From assembly GCA_002293525.1 (NCBI GenBank), contig DBDJ01000041.1:1-57781 (forward strand): DNA of 57,781 nt, written 5' to 3'. The DNA comes from Lachnospiraceae bacterium UBA935. GTDB lineage: Bacteria; Bacillota; Clostridia; Lachnospirales; Lachnospiraceae. The notes below the pieces were generated by a model, which saw only the letters and a program-made list of their open reading frames with translations, was not told where the DNA came from and did no database searches. How positions within the stretch are numbered: the stretch's first letter is position 1; each line of letters opens with the position of its first letter. Shown here piece after piece: positions 1 through 8,774 of this stretch. Position numbers and translations under genes: made by a program.

Positions 1-93
1 CAAATTTCCAGATATGCAAGAGGTAAAATTAAGAAAATTAAAATATAATGCAAATAAATCAAATAATCTCCCGATCATTTGCATATTCGTAAA

Positions 94-1347
94 CTATATC
101 AGCCAAACCGGAACAAACCAGTTCTTCTGATCCGCTGGCAATAGTTCATTTGCCATGCAGATTACCGCCCCATTGCCAATTTCCGTTTTATAATATTCAG
201 GTGTATCGGGACTTCCAATGCCGGTTACCGGATGTAATGCTTTAAAATGTCTAATCGCTTCCGTTCCGGGAGACGCTGCTTTTTTTATTTCTATGGGGCA
301 TAAAGTACCGTTTTCATAAATCAACAAGTCGATTTCACGTTTTTCTTTATCCCGGTAATAATAAAGCGGGGCTTCTTTTCCAGAATTAAGATAACTTTTA
401 TATATTTCGGAGAAAACCCAGCTTTCAAAGAAAGCACCGGACATGGCACCCCGTTCCAGGATGTCAGGATTACTCCATTTTAACAGATAGGCACAAAGCC
501 CGGTATCCAGAAAATGCATCAACGGCATTTTAGTCACACGTTTCAAAAGATTATTATGATAAGGCTGAACCAAGGCTACAAGACCCGATGATACTAAAAC
601 AGAAAGCCACTTTTTAGCCGTGGGGGATGTAATTCCGGCTTCCTTAGCCATTTCTTCATACACCACCGGCCTGGCCGTGCGAGCAGCCACAATAATCATG
701 AAATTATAAAAAGCAGTTTCATCAGCAACCTGTGATAAATCTTTAATATCCCGCTGAAGATAGGTGTTGATATAAGAGCGGTAAAATTCCGAAAGATCAG
801 GGGCATTTTCATGATAAAGGGCTGGAAATGCGCCACGGAATATTCTCTGAAATATCTCATTTACGCCCATTTTCCGTGTCTGGTCGAGCCTTGCCATCAA
901 GGTTTGCGGCAAAGTGACAAAGGGCTGAGATTCGAGTCCGTCAATCTCTTTGGAGGACAACCCAAGCAGGCTGATAATCCCGACCCGACCAGCCAAGGAT
1001 TCACTGACGTTTTTCATCATGTGAAAGGCCTGTGACCCGGTAAGCCAAAAATCACCATCATGGCCCGAATCATCAACACTCATCTTAATGTAAGGCAGTA
1101 TTTCCGGCGCATATTGGATTTCATCAATTAATACCGGCGGAGTAAAACGCTGCATAAATAAGGCAGGGTCAGACTTTGCCAGATGTCTGATATCAGGATC
1201 ATCTAAGGTTACATACCGGCGCGATGTGTCAGCCATTTTTTTTAGCAGCGTAGTTTTCCCAACCTGACGTGGCCCGGTTACAAGGAGAACAGGAAATGTA
1301 CGGGATGTTTTTAAGACGGTGTCTTCGATTGCTCTATTAATATACAT
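94..1347 (-). CDS. ATP-binding protein, AAA+ with DUF4143 C-terminal domain
   Basis: P-loop ATPase of the stand-alone AAA_14/DUF4143 family. No substrate is established for the family, and these genes are common in accessory regions. A Walker A motif GPRQVGKTT lies near residues 25-33, a Walker B-like VLIDEIQ near 72-78, and FWLTGSQ (sensor-like) near 100. The C-terminal third carries the DUF4143 region with a nuclease-like stretch (EIDLLIYENG then CPIEIKK). The frame opens with a GTG at 1359, but ATG at 1347 is preferred because GAGGG sits five bases upstream of it. The gene is monocistronic and preceded by a long perfect palindrome at 1366-1404. About 417 residues, typical for the family. 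Family call is firm; function is unknown. Confidence 0.9.
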   Translation of the reverse strand: MYINRAIEDTVLKTSRTFPVLLVTGPRQVGKTTLLKKMADTSRRYVTLDDPDIRHLAKSDPALFMQRFTPPVLIDEIQYAPEILPYIKMSVDDSGHDGDFWLTGSQAFHMMKNVSESLAGRVGIISLLGLSSKEIDGLESQPFVTLPQTLMARLDQTRKMGVNEIFQRIFRGAFPALYHENAPDLSEFYRSYINTYLQRDIKDLSQVADETAFYNFMIIVAARTARPVVYEEMAKEAGITSPTAKKWLSVLVSSGLVALVQPYHNNLLKRVTKMPLMHFLDTGLCAYLLKWSNPDILERGAMSGAFFESWVFSEIYKSYLNSGKEAPLYYYRDKEKREIDLLIYENGTLCPIEIKKAASPGTEAIRHFKALHPVTGIGSPDTPEYYKTEIGNGAVICMANELLPADQKNWFVPVWLI

Positions 1348-1365
1348 AATAACCCTCACAACGAA

Positions 1366-1404
1366 ACGTGACTATAATAAAATATAATTTTATTATAGTC
1401 ACGT
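1366..1404. repeat. perfect 18-bp inverted repeat upstream of the DUF4143 ATPase gene
   Basis: Two 18-base arms (ACGTGACTATAATAAAAT and its exact complement) are separated by ATA. The site lies about 19 bases upstream of the ATPase ATG, between it and the Vsr-like gene. Such symmetry suggests an operator or a transcript hairpin. The inner part is A/T only and no clean T-tract follows on either strand, so a standard terminator is less likely. Confidence 0.75.
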
Positions 1405-1462
1405 TTTCTTTCATTGTAAATAGCTTTCTTTCCACATAATTACTTTCCTTAAATCGCCCGAA

Positions 1463-1912
1463 TCATTTCACTAACCTGATATTTTTTATGTTCATATCGA
1501 CGATTACATCCTCGATCACTTTAATACATTCGTCGGTTTTTCTTAAGATGTCGGCTCCCCAGAAATGAATTACCGTCCAGCCCAGAAAAAAGAGTTTTTT
1601 ATCCGTCTCGTTATCCCGGATCATGTTCTTTTCAATCTTGCTTACCCAGTATTCACCGTTATTCCCTGACCCGACTCGCGCTTTAACGATATCCCAGTCT
1701 TTCCCATGAAAAAACTCACTGTCGCAGAATATGGCAATTCTGTACTTAATCAAAACAATATCCGGTGTTCCCGGCAAGCCTTTATAATTCTTTCGATAGC
1801 GATATCCCCGCCTCCACAGTTCTTTTCTCAAGGCCAGCTCAATGCGGGTATCTTTTCCTTTAATACTGCTCATATTCTTATGCCGCTGTTCCGAAACATT
1901 CTTAAACTTCAT
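1463..1912 (-). CDS. vsr: Very short patch repair (Vsr-like) endonuclease
   Basis: Vsr enzymes nick next to T:G mismatches arising from deamination of 5-methylcytosine. Visible hallmarks are the N-terminal EQRHKNMSSIKGKDT block, the GTPDIVLIKYRIAIF strand and the DSEFFHG active-site region. The usual zinc-ligand cysteines of the E. coli CFWHxxxC segment are absent. ATG 1912 is preferred: it has AGGA seven bases upstream, and the protein then begins just before the canonical EQR motif. An in-frame ATG at 1963 would add 17 residues but has no ribosome binding site. Vsr is normally linked to a cytosine-C5 methyltransferase; none is present nearby or elsewhere in the window, so it is an orphan here. 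Confidence 0.85.
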   Translation of the reverse strand: MKFKNVSEQRHKNMSSIKGKDTRIELALRKELWRRGYRYRKNYKGLPGTPDIVLIKYRIAIFCDSEFFHGKDWDIVKARVGSGNNGEYWVSKIEKNMIRDNETDKKLFFLGWTVIHFWGADILRKTDECIKVIEDVIVDMNIKNIRLVK

Positions 1913-1970
1913 AGCTATTCCTATATGTTTTGGCCGAAGGGATATGGTCTCGTTGTCACTCATTTTGTTA

Positions 1971-2002
1971 TAGGGAAACGCTGATGCATCAGTGTTTCCT
2001 TA
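1971..2002. repeat. palindromic intergenic repeat, copy 1
   Basis: A 32-base palindrome centred on TGATGCATCA, with GGGAAAC on one side and GTTTCCTT on the other. It overlaps the stop codon of the lipoprotein gene. Its core TGATGCATCAG(C/T)GTTTCC recurs at 24107-24135, again at the 3' end of a gene (grpE). Probably a small repeated hairpin at transcript ends. Confidence 0.55.
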
Positions 2003-2324
2003 GCTCAAATATCCTGCCCTTGGTATCCACAATACCCATTGATACTAAACGCTCTTCATTTCCAAAGAAGAGTCTAATATATGAACCATCTTCCAAATCA
2101 TATGTCTGCCATACTAAACCAGAACCAGCAGAGCCAGTAGGCTTTCCCATAAGCTTAACTACATCGTCATAAGTCATTCCAATTTCTACTTCTGTAAAGT
2201 CCGATAACGTAAATTTTTCTTCATTACTATCTAAATCATCCTCAGTTCCCATTGTACATCCCTGCATAAACATAAATATACAAATATAAAATAAACAATA
2301 TTTAAACTTGCTTTTTCTATTCAT
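1989..2324 (-). CDS. Small lipoprotein with SmpA/BamE-like domain
   Basis: A 111-residue predicted lipoprotein. After a basic start (MNRKSKFKY) comes a hydrophobic stretch ending in a lipobox FMQGC, so the cysteine near residue 22 would be lipidated and the protein anchored on the outer face of the membrane. The mature part has the motif VEIGMTYDDVVKLMGKPTG followed by short beta strands, the pattern of the SmpA/OmlA (BamE) and BLIP-like fold that binds protein partners. The frame is open to 2450, but the ATG at 2324 is the only start giving a proper signal peptide, with GGAG about ten bases upstream. Function unknown. Confidence 0.75.
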   Translation of the reverse strand: MNRKSKFKYCLFYICIFMFMQGCTMGTEDDLDSNEEKFTLSDFTEVEIGMTYDDVVKLMGKPTGSAGSGLVWQTYDLEDGSYIRLFFGNEERLVSMGIVDTKGRIFELRKH

Positions 2325-2439
2325 ACTTTTTGCACTCCGAGGATTAATAAAATAATTTCCACACACACACCAAACACTGGATATCCCGCTTTTAGTGCCG
2401 CATCCTTTGGATCGGTTATAATAATTACACTTGCTGTTC

Positions 2440-4566
2440 TTAAACCTCAAACATCAGATCCCCGTACGTCGGCAGTGGCCATATTTCTTTATCAACCAGC
2501 ATCTCCAGTTCATCCGCCGGTTTCCGTAAGGCCTCCATCGCCTTTTTGATCTCATCCTTGTAATAAAAAGCCTGCTCCTTCCGGTTCGCTATTGTACCGG
2601 CGATCTGCTCTTTTTCTTCCAGCCGGTCCAAAGCATCCTTCATTTCCAGCAGCTTGTCCGATAGCTTCTGCAGCAGACCTAGCTGCACGGCCGGGTCCAC
2701 GCCGGCCTGCTTCACCTGATTCACCGTTTCGGCCACCAGACCCGTATAGCGCACAGCTGCCGGAATCAGCTGCTTCGATGCCATATCCATCATCGTCCGT
2801 GCTTCGATATTAATGGTCTTGGCATATGTCTCATAGAGGATTTCCTTGGTCGCCTCCAGTTCACTTCTCATAAAGATGTGGAATTTCCCGAACAGGGCTA
2901 CGGCTTTTTCCTCGGTAAGCGTCTCCACCGCATCCACCATCGTAACCATATTAGGCAGGCCACGCCTGGCTGCTTCCCGCACCCATTCGTCAGAATAGCT
3001 GTTTCCGTTAAAGATAATCCGCTGATGCTCCGAAAGATATTGCTTAATCAGATCATGCACCGCCAGATCAAAGTCCTCTGCCTGCTCCAGGATATCCGCC
3101 GCTTCGCAGAATGCTTCCGCAATAATCGCATTCAGCGTGGTATTGGGACTGGCGGCGGAATCGGCGGAGCCGACCATCCGGAACTCAAATTTGTTGCCGG
3201 TAAAGGCAAAAGGTGAGGTACGGTTCCGGTCGGTGGCATCTTTAACCAGCTCCGGCAATGTGGATACTCCCGTCATCAGCTTGCCGCTCAGCTTTATCGT
3301 TGCCGCTTCGCCCGTCTCCACCAGCTGACGCACCACATCCTCCAGCTGTTCTCCCAAAAACACCGATATGATCGACGGCGGTGCTTCGTTCGACCCCAGA
3401 CGGTGATCGTTCCCGACATCCGATACGCTCTGCCGCAGCAAGTCCGCATGGGTGTCTACCGCCTTGATAATACAGGCCAGCACCAGTAAAAACTGGATAT
3501 TTTCATTGGGCGTATCACCGGGATCCAGCAGGTTGTCCCCGTTATCAGTACTCAAAGACCAGTTATTATGCTTGCCGGAGCCGTTTACCCCGGCAAAAGG
3601 CTTTTCATGTAGCAGACAGCGCAGATCATGCCGCACCGCGATCCGTTTCATCGTTTCCATCACGATCTGATTATGATCTACCGCGATATTGGCAGTCTCA
3701 TAGATCGGCGCCAGCTCATGCTGGGCCGGTGCCGCTTCATTATGCTGGGTCTTGGCAGTCACTCCCATCTTCCAAAGCTCGTGGTTGAGATCCTTCATAT
3801 AGGCGCCGACACGCTCACGGATCACGCCAAAATAATGATCGTCCATCTCCTGTCCCTTGGGGGCCGGTGCGCCGTACAGCGTCCGTCCGGCAAAAATCAG
3901 GTCCGGGCGCTTCAGATAAGTCTCCTTATCGACCAGAAAGTATTCCTGTTCGGCTCCGACCACCGGAATCACCTTAGAAGCCTGATAGTTCCCGAATAAA
4001 CGGACAATCCGCAGGGCCTGGGCCCCGACTGCTTCCATAGAACGCAGCAGCGGGGTCTTTTTATCAAGAGCTTCTCCCTTATAAGAACAAAATGCCGTCG
4101 GAATGCAAAGAAAAACTCCCGATGCCGTCTCTTTCAGGAAGGCTGGCGAAGTAATATCCCAGGCTGTATATCCTCTGGCTTCAAAGGTAGCTCTCAAACC
4201 GCCGGACGGAAATGAAGAAGCGTCAGGTTCTCCCTTAATCAGCTCTTTTCCCGAAAAACTCATGATCATCTTTCCCTCTTCATCGGGATGGGTCACAAAA
4301 GAATCCTGTTTTTCGGCGGTAATCCCCGTCAAAGGCTGAAACCAATGGGAATAATGGGTCGCGCCGTTCTTCATGGCCCAGTCCTTCATCGCCTTGGCCA
4401 CCACGTCAGCGGCTGCCGGAGAAAGCTCCCCGCCATGCTCAATCACTTTCTTTACATCAAGATAGACCTCTTCAGGAAGATAATCCTTCATTTTTCCCAA
4501 AGTAAACACATTCTTGGCAAATATTTCTTCTACGTCGTTCATTACATAATTCATCATGTCACTCAT
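2440..4566 (-). CDS. glnN: Glutamine synthetase type III
   Basis: Makes glutamine from glutamate, ammonia and ATP. The large GSIII form (about 708 residues here) is typical of Bacteroidetes, cyanobacteria and many Clostridia. Seen: the N-terminal GSIII signature AMKDWAMKNGATHYSHWFQP, PSGGLRATFEARGYTAWD, the catalytic-core stretch VVGAEQEYFLVD, NEAAPAQHELAP, and NGSGKHNNWS (ATP/metal site), followed by the family-specific helical C-terminus. ATG 4566 (protein MSDMMNYVMNDVEE) has AAGGA upstream; an in-frame ATG at 4593 has no clear Shine-Dalgarno. The gene stands alone after an AT-rich leader of about 120 bp, and no PII gene is nearby. Confidence 0.95.
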   Translation of the reverse strand: MSDMMNYVMNDVEEIFAKNVFTLGKMKDYLPEEVYLDVKKVIEHGGELSPAAADVVAKAMKDWAMKNGATHYSHWFQPLTGITAEKQDSFVTHPDEEGKMIMSFSGKELIKGEPDASSFPSGGLRATFEARGYTAWDITSPAFLKETASGVFLCIPTAFCSYKGEALDKKTPLLRSMEAVGAQALRIVRLFGNYQASKVIPVVGAEQEYFLVDKETYLKRPDLIFAGRTLYGAPAPKGQEMDDHYFGVIRERVGAYMKDLNHELWKMGVTAKTQHNEAAPAQHELAPIYETANIAVDHNQIVMETMKRIAVRHDLRCLLHEKPFAGVNGSGKHNNWSLSTDNGDNLLDPGDTPNENIQFLLVLACIIKAVDTHADLLRQSVSDVGNDHRLGSNEAPPSIISVFLGEQLEDVVRQLVETGEAATIKLSGKLMTGVSTLPELVKDATDRNRTSPFAFTGNKFEFRMVGSADSAASPNTTLNAIIAEAFCEAADILEQAEDFDLAVHDLIKQYLSEHQRIIFNGNSYSDEWVREAARRGLPNMVTMVDAVETLTEEKAVALFGKFHIFMRSELEATKEILYETYAKTINIEARTMMDMASKQLIPAAVRYTGLVAETVNQVKQAGVDPAVQLGLLQKLSDKLLEMKDALDRLEEKEQIAGTIANRKEQAFYYKDEIKKAMEALRKPADELEMLVDKEIWPLPTYGDLMFEV

Positions 4567-4688
4567 ACTTTTCGATTCCTTCTGCATTTCCATGTTTTCG
4601 TATTTTGGTTCCCATGTAAGTTTTATTTTTATTTATGATTTTCTTTTTATAGTTTTTAATTATTTATTGTTTTCCTCATACAGCCACT

Positions 4689-5930
4689 TTACAGTTTCTG
4701 CGGCCGCTCCACATTCCGCCTCAGCAGGTCAGACGGTTCCGGCAGAACCGACAGCCGCACATATAGTACCTGACCGGCATGGGGCGCATCCGGCACTTCC
4801 TCGCCTCCCTCTGTAACAAGGCTCAGCACTTCTGCCTCAATATTCTGTCCGCACGGCTTCATGATCTCAATCTGCTCGCCGACACAGAATTTATTCTTCT
4901 GCCTGATCTTAGCACCTTTCTGTTCATCCGCTTCGGCTACCGTACCCAGATAAACCGACTCATTAAGATAGGAGCTGTTGCCATAAATCTGGGTGTTTTC
5001 ATCCGCCCTGCCAAAGTAAAATCCCGTGCCGAACTGCCGATAGGTGCAGCGGCCAATCTCTTTTTGGTACCATTCCATATTGGCCCGGTAAACCTCCTCG
5101 CCTATAAAGTAATCATCAATCGCCTTCCGGTAAGTCCGCGTTACCGACGCAACGTAAAGTGCCGCCTTCATCCTTCCCTCGATCTTAAAGCTGTCGATAC
5201 CCGCCTTGACAAGCTCGGGGATATATTCAACCATACACAGGTCACGGGAATTAAAAAGATAGGTTCCCCGTTCATTTTCATATACCGGCAGATATTCTCC
5301 CGGCCGCTCTTCTTCCATCACCGCATATTTCCAGCGGCATGGATGCGTACAGGCGCCGCGGTTGGCATCCCGCCCGGTAAAATAATTGCTCAGCAGGCAC
5401 CGTCCCGAATAGGATATGCACATCGCCCCATGGACAAAGCATTCTATCTCCATGTCCTCCGGAATCCTTCTCCTTACTTCGGCAATCTCCGTTAACGACA
5501 GCTCCCTGGCCGCCACCGCCCTTCTTACCCCCTGCTCATACCAGAACCGCCAGGTCTGGTAGTTCGTATTATTCGCCTGCGTAGAAATGTGGAGATTGAT
5601 CCCCGGACAGATCTCTCTTGCCAGCATAAACATCCCCGGATCCGCAATAATAATCCCGTCAGGCCGCATTTCTTCCAGCAGGGAAAAATATTGCTTTGCG
5701 CCTTCCAGGTCATCGTTATGGGCCAATATATTGGCTGTAACATATACCTTGACCCCTCTTTCATGAGCAAAATCAATTCCTTCCCGCATTTCTCCTTCAC
5801 TGAAATTCTTCGCTTTAGCCCGCAGCCCATAGGCTTCGCCACCAATATATACGGCATCAGCCCCAAAGACTACCGCTGTTTTCAATACCTCCAGGCTTCC
5901 CGCCGGAATCAAAAGCTCAGGTTTTTTCAT
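4689..5930 (-). CDS. trhP: Peptidase U32 family protein, tRNA 5-hydroxyuridine synthesis (TrhP type)
   Basis: U32 proteins of the YrrN/YrrO/TrhP group form 5-hydroxyuridine at wobble position 34 of some tRNAs, using prephenate-derived chemistry, rather than acting as collagenases. Seen: the N-terminal barrel start ELLIPAGSLEVLKTAVVFGADAVYIGG (residues 4-30), HISTQANN, and the cysteine-rich signature CFVHGAMCISYSGRC then GACTHPCRW, the family's likely metal or Fe-S ligands. The C-terminal beta domain follows. A single 413-residue protein stands where B. subtilis has two (YrrN and YrrO). It lies directly after trmR, whose product methylates the same base, which strongly supports the tRNA role. 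Start has AGGGAG upstream. Confidence 0.88.
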   Translation of the reverse strand: MKKPELLIPAGSLEVLKTAVVFGADAVYIGGEAYGLRAKAKNFSEGEMREGIDFAHERGVKVYVTANILAHNDDLEGAKQYFSLLEEMRPDGIIIADPGMFMLAREICPGINLHISTQANNTNYQTWRFWYEQGVRRAVAARELSLTEIAEVRRRIPEDMEIECFVHGAMCISYSGRCLLSNYFTGRDANRGACTHPCRWKYAVMEEERPGEYLPVYENERGTYLFNSRDLCMVEYIPELVKAGIDSFKIEGRMKAALYVASVTRTYRKAIDDYFIGEEVYRANMEWYQKEIGRCTYRQFGTGFYFGRADENTQIYGNSSYLNESVYLGTVAEADEQKGAKIRQKNKFCVGEQIEIMKPCGQNIEAEVLSLVTEGGEEVPDAPHAGQVLYVRLSVLPEPSDLLRRNVERPQKL

Positions 5931-5970
5931 GAATATACTCCCTGCCCGCTGATTTAAGTTATTTTTATTC

Positions 5971-6612
5971 CTATTTTTTGTAACTCACGGTAACTCCGTC
6001 CCCGATCGGTATAATATCCGTACACAAATCCCCTCGATGCGTCAGCTGATACAAGTATTCCCGCATCCGTGAATGGATCGTGCGGTTCCTTCTGGTCACT
6101 GCATAGCGTGATTCCAGCACTTCCCCGTCTTGCAGCACATTATCCGATACCAGTAAGCCCTCTTCCCGAAGCAGTCTCATCACATCGGGAAGAAAGTTAA
6201 GATACTGCCCCTTGGCGGCATCCATAAAGACAAAATCATAGGAAGAGTCCAGCGTACTAAGGATCTCTTTGGCATCCCCTTCCAGAAGCGTGATTTTTTT
6301 CTCCTGTCCATGTTTCGCAAAATTATCTTTAGCTTGGCTTATCCTTTTTTCGACCTTCTCAATCGTAACCACTTCACATCCGGTCGGTGCATACTCACTC
6401 ATAAATAACGCGGAAAAACCCATCGCTGTCCCAACTTCCAGGATCCGCATGGGCTTTTTTATCGTCAATAACAGTTTTAACAGGCCCTGCACCGGCTTCT
6501 TGATGATCGGAATATGATTCTGATGGGCAAAATTCTCCAGTTCGTTCAAGTAAAGTGGTTTTTCGGAATCAAACGAGTCAATAAAAGTCGTTATTCTGTC
6601 GTCAGCTACCAT
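5971..6612 (-). CDS. trmR: tRNA 5-hydroxyuridine methyltransferase (class I SAM O-methyltransferase)
   Basis: YrrM/TrmR-type enzyme that methylates 5-hydroxyuridine-34 to 5-methoxyuridine. The SAM-binding motif is ILEVGTAMGFSALFMSE, followed by TIEKVEKRISQAKDN (acidic loop) and the metal-site segment DFVFMDAAKGQY, then VSDNVLQDGEV, all characteristic of the methyltransferase_3 fold. ATG 6612 gives a family-sized 213-residue protein. A GTG at 6636 would overlap the upstream gene by 14 bases and is the alternative. Gene order MltG-like, trmR, trhP matches yrrL-yrrM-yrrN/O of B. subtilis, so the three are probably one transcript. Confidence 0.88.
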   Translation of the reverse strand: MVADDRITTFIDSFDSEKPLYLNELENFAHQNHIPIIKKPVQGLLKLLLTIKKPMRILEVGTAMGFSALFMSEYAPTGCEVVTIEKVEKRISQAKDNFAKHGQEKKITLLEGDAKEILSTLDSSYDFVFMDAAKGQYLNFLPDVMRLLREEGLLVSDNVLQDGEVLESRYAVTRRNRTIHSRMREYLYQLTHRGDLCTDIIPIGDGVTVSYKK

Positions 6613-6622
6613 TCCTACATTC

Positions 6623-7000
6623 CTATTCTTCCTCACCTGCTTCTGCCGACATGACCGCCATCATTTCCTCTGCCGTCATAGCCGTACTTAGATCATATAT
6701 CCCCGGCTTAAGCTTATCGTGATGCTTGGATAACAATTCCTGAACCACGAACAGATTGGCATCTCTGATCAGCCCCTTTTCGGCAAGCATTTCCGCCACG
6801 CCTCTTACGGTATAATCCTCCGCTATACTGACGGTAATAATCCTGCCTCCCGACCTTGACACCGCCTCCTCGGCAAAGACGCTGTAGCCGAAATCATACG
6901 CCGCCATCGCCGTGCGATAAACAAAGATAACGATAAAAACCAGCAAAACCCCCTTAATCACTGTCTCGAAGACAGCTCCGATTAAATATTTCGCTTTCAT
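6623..7000 (-). CDS. Short MltG/YceG-like protein lacking the transglycosylase domain
   Basis: A 125-residue membrane protein occupying the position of mltG in the yrrL-yrrM-yrrN operon. It has one transmembrane helix (VIKGVLLVFIVIFVYRTAMA, near residues 15-34) and an extracytoplasmic part resembling the LysM-like subdomain of MltG: ITVSIAEDYTVRGVAEMLAEKGLIRDANLF, then KPGIYDLSTAMTAEEMMAVM. It stops where full-length MltG (over 300 residues) continues into its catalytic domain, so it should lack lytic activity. ATG 7000 has an excellent AGGAGAAGG; an upstream in-frame TTG at 7015 is disregarded. The sequence is open and clean, so this looks like a stable short form rather than a broken gene. 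Confidence 0.75.
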   Translation of the reverse strand: MKAKYLIGAVFETVIKGVLLVFIVIFVYRTAMAAYDFGYSVFAEEAVSRSGGRIITVSIAEDYTVRGVAEMLAEKGLIRDANLFVVQELLSKHHDKLKPGIYDLSTAMTAEEMMAVMSAEAGEEE

Positions 7001-7024
7001 ACCTTCTCCTAACAACTTATTAGA

Positions 7025-7121
7025 TCTCTATTATGATGCATCTCCATGATGATGCCTCTCTATTATGATGCATCTCCATGATGATTCCTCTCTATTATGA
7101 TTAGATCTCCATAATGATCGG
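7025..7121. repeat. 32-bp tandem repeat, about three copies, spanning the rnj stop codon
   Basis: Units at 7025-7056 and 7057-7088 differ by one base. A diverged third copy from 7089 runs into the last codons of the RNase J gene (stop at 7101-7103). The array therefore looks like a duplicated gene tail, filling the gap between rnj and the mltG-like gene. Confidence 0.85.
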
Positions 7122-8774
7122 CACAATGATCGGACGGCGCTTGGTTTTTTTCCAGACAAATTCACTCAGGGAATCCTTAATCGTACCTTTTATCTTGCCC
7201 CAGTCGGTAATTTTCTTGGCTGTACAATAAGCAAGTGCTTCATTTACCGATGCCCTTGCCTCTTCCATCAGTCCGTCCGCCTCTTTTACATATACAAAAC
7301 CGCGGGATACGATATCCGGCCCGGCAATCACATGATTGTCAAACATATCCATGGCCAAGACGATAATCAGGATGCCGTCCTCCGCCAGATTCCTTCTGTC
7401 CCGCAGCACCACGTTGCCGACATCGCCGACACCGAGGCCGTCTACAAATATAGTACCCACCGGAACCTTTCCGGTCACCTGGGCACTGTCCGAATTAAGT
7501 TCCAGTACATCCCCGGAATGCAGGATAAAAATATCTTCTTTCTCAATCCCAAGCTGATTAACCACCTTTGCCTGCGCTTTCAAGTGCTTGTACTCCCCAT
7601 GGATAGGGATCGCATACTTCGGCTGCACCAAAGAATAGATCAGCTTTATTTCTTCCTGGCAGGCATGGCCGGAAACATGGACATCCTGAAATATCACATC
7701 CGCCCCTTTCAGCAGCAGGTCGTTGATTACATTGGTTACGGCCTTTTCATTGCCGGGAATCGGATGGGAGGAAAAGATAACAGTATCCTTGGGCCCGATG
7801 GATATTTTCTTGTGGATGTCGCCCGCCATCCGGCTTAAGGCGGCCATGCTTTCGCCCTGGCTGCCGGTGGTAATGATGACCGTCTTTTCTTCCGGGAAGT
7901 TCTTCAGCTGTTCGATTTCAATCAGGGTATTATCTGGTATCTGGAGAAAGCCCAGCTTTATGGCCGTTTCAATGACATTTACCATACTGCGGCCTTCCAC
8001 CACTACCTTCCGGCCGAATTTCTCCGCAGAATTGATAATCTGCTGTACCCTGTCCACGTTGGATGCAAACGTGGCGATAATAATCCGGGTATTCTTATGT
8101 TCCTCGAAAAGAAGGTCAAATGTCCTGCCGACAGTTTTTTCCGACTGGGTAAAACCGGGACGTTCCGCATTCGTTGAGTCGCACATCAGGGCCAGTACAC
8201 CCTTTTTCCCCAGTTCGGCAAATCTCTGCAAATCAATGGCATCGCCGAAAACCGGTGTGTAATCAACCTTGAAATCGCCTGTATGCACCACAATCCCCAC
8301 TGGCGTATAGATCGCCAAAGCTGAGGCATCCACGATACTATGATTGGTTTTGATAAATTCAACCCGGAAATGATTAAAGCTTACCGCATTGCCGAACTTA
8401 ATTACCTTGCGCTTGGTGGTATGAAGGAGTCCGTGTTCTTCCAGCCGGTGCTCGATTATCCCCATCGTCAGCTTGGTCGCGTATATGGGTACGTTAAATT
8501 CTTTTAAGACATAAGGCAGCGCTCCGATATGATCCTCGTGACCGTGGGTAATCATAAATCCTTTGATTTTTGACACGTTTTCTTTCAGGTATGTGACATC
8601 GGGGATGACCAGATCAATTCCATACATATCTTCTTCCGGAAATGACAGTCCGCAATCCACTACAATAATACTGTCTTCATATTCAAAGACAGTAATATTC
8701 ATACCAACCAGCTCGAGACCCCCCAACGGAATAATTTTAAGTTTCGAATCTGTTTTCTTTAATTCTTTTTTCAA
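7101..8774 (-). CDS. rnj: Ribonuclease J
   Basis: Metallo-beta-lactamase/beta-CASP ribonuclease with endonuclease and 5'-3' exonuclease activity, central to mRNA decay and RNA maturation in Firmicutes. Seen: IIPLGGLELVGMNITVFEY at the N-terminus, the zinc motif HGHEDH at residues 77-82, VVHTGDFKVD, the beta-CASP block (CDSTNAERPGFT, TFASNVDRVQQII, VVEGRSM, TTGSQGE), SSHPIPGNE, VSGHACQEE and IHGEYKHL, then the C-terminal domain. 557 residues, full length. Only one paralogue is seen here. The 253 bp upstream (8775-9027) hold no gene that I can support. Its 3' end is embedded in a tandem repeat. Confidence 0.95.
   Translation of the reverse strand: MKKELKKTDSKLKIIPLGGLELVGMNITVFEYEDSIIVVDCGLSFPEEDMYGIDLVIPDVTYLKENVSKIKGFMITHGHEDHIGALPYVLKEFNVPIYATKLTMGIIEHRLEEHGLLHTTKRKVIKFGNAVSFNHFRVEFIKTNHSIVDASALAIYTPVGIVVHTGDFKVDYTPVFGDAIDLQRFAELGKKGVLALMCDSTNAERPGFTQSEKTVGRTFDLLFEEHKNTRIIIATFASNVDRVQQIINSAEKFGRKVVVEGRSMVNVIETAIKLGFLQIPDNTLIEIEQLKNFPEEKTVIITTGSQGESMAALSRMAGDIHKKISIGPKDTVIFSSHPIPGNEKAVTNVINDLLLKGADVIFQDVHVSGHACQEEIKLIYSLVQPKYAIPIHGEYKHLKAQAKVVNQLGIEKEDIFILHSGDVLELNSDSAQVTGKVPVGTIFVDGLGVGDVGNVVLRDRRNLAEDGILIIVLAMDMFDNHVIAGPDIVSRGFVYVKEADGLMEEARASVNEALAYCTAKKITDWGKIKGTIKDSLSEFVWKKTKRRPIIVPIIMEI

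Noticed and set aside
4779..5495. 238-codon open frame on the plus strand
   Set aside because: It lies entirely opposite the U32/trhP gene, has no ribosome binding site and no recognisable motif; it is a shadow frame.
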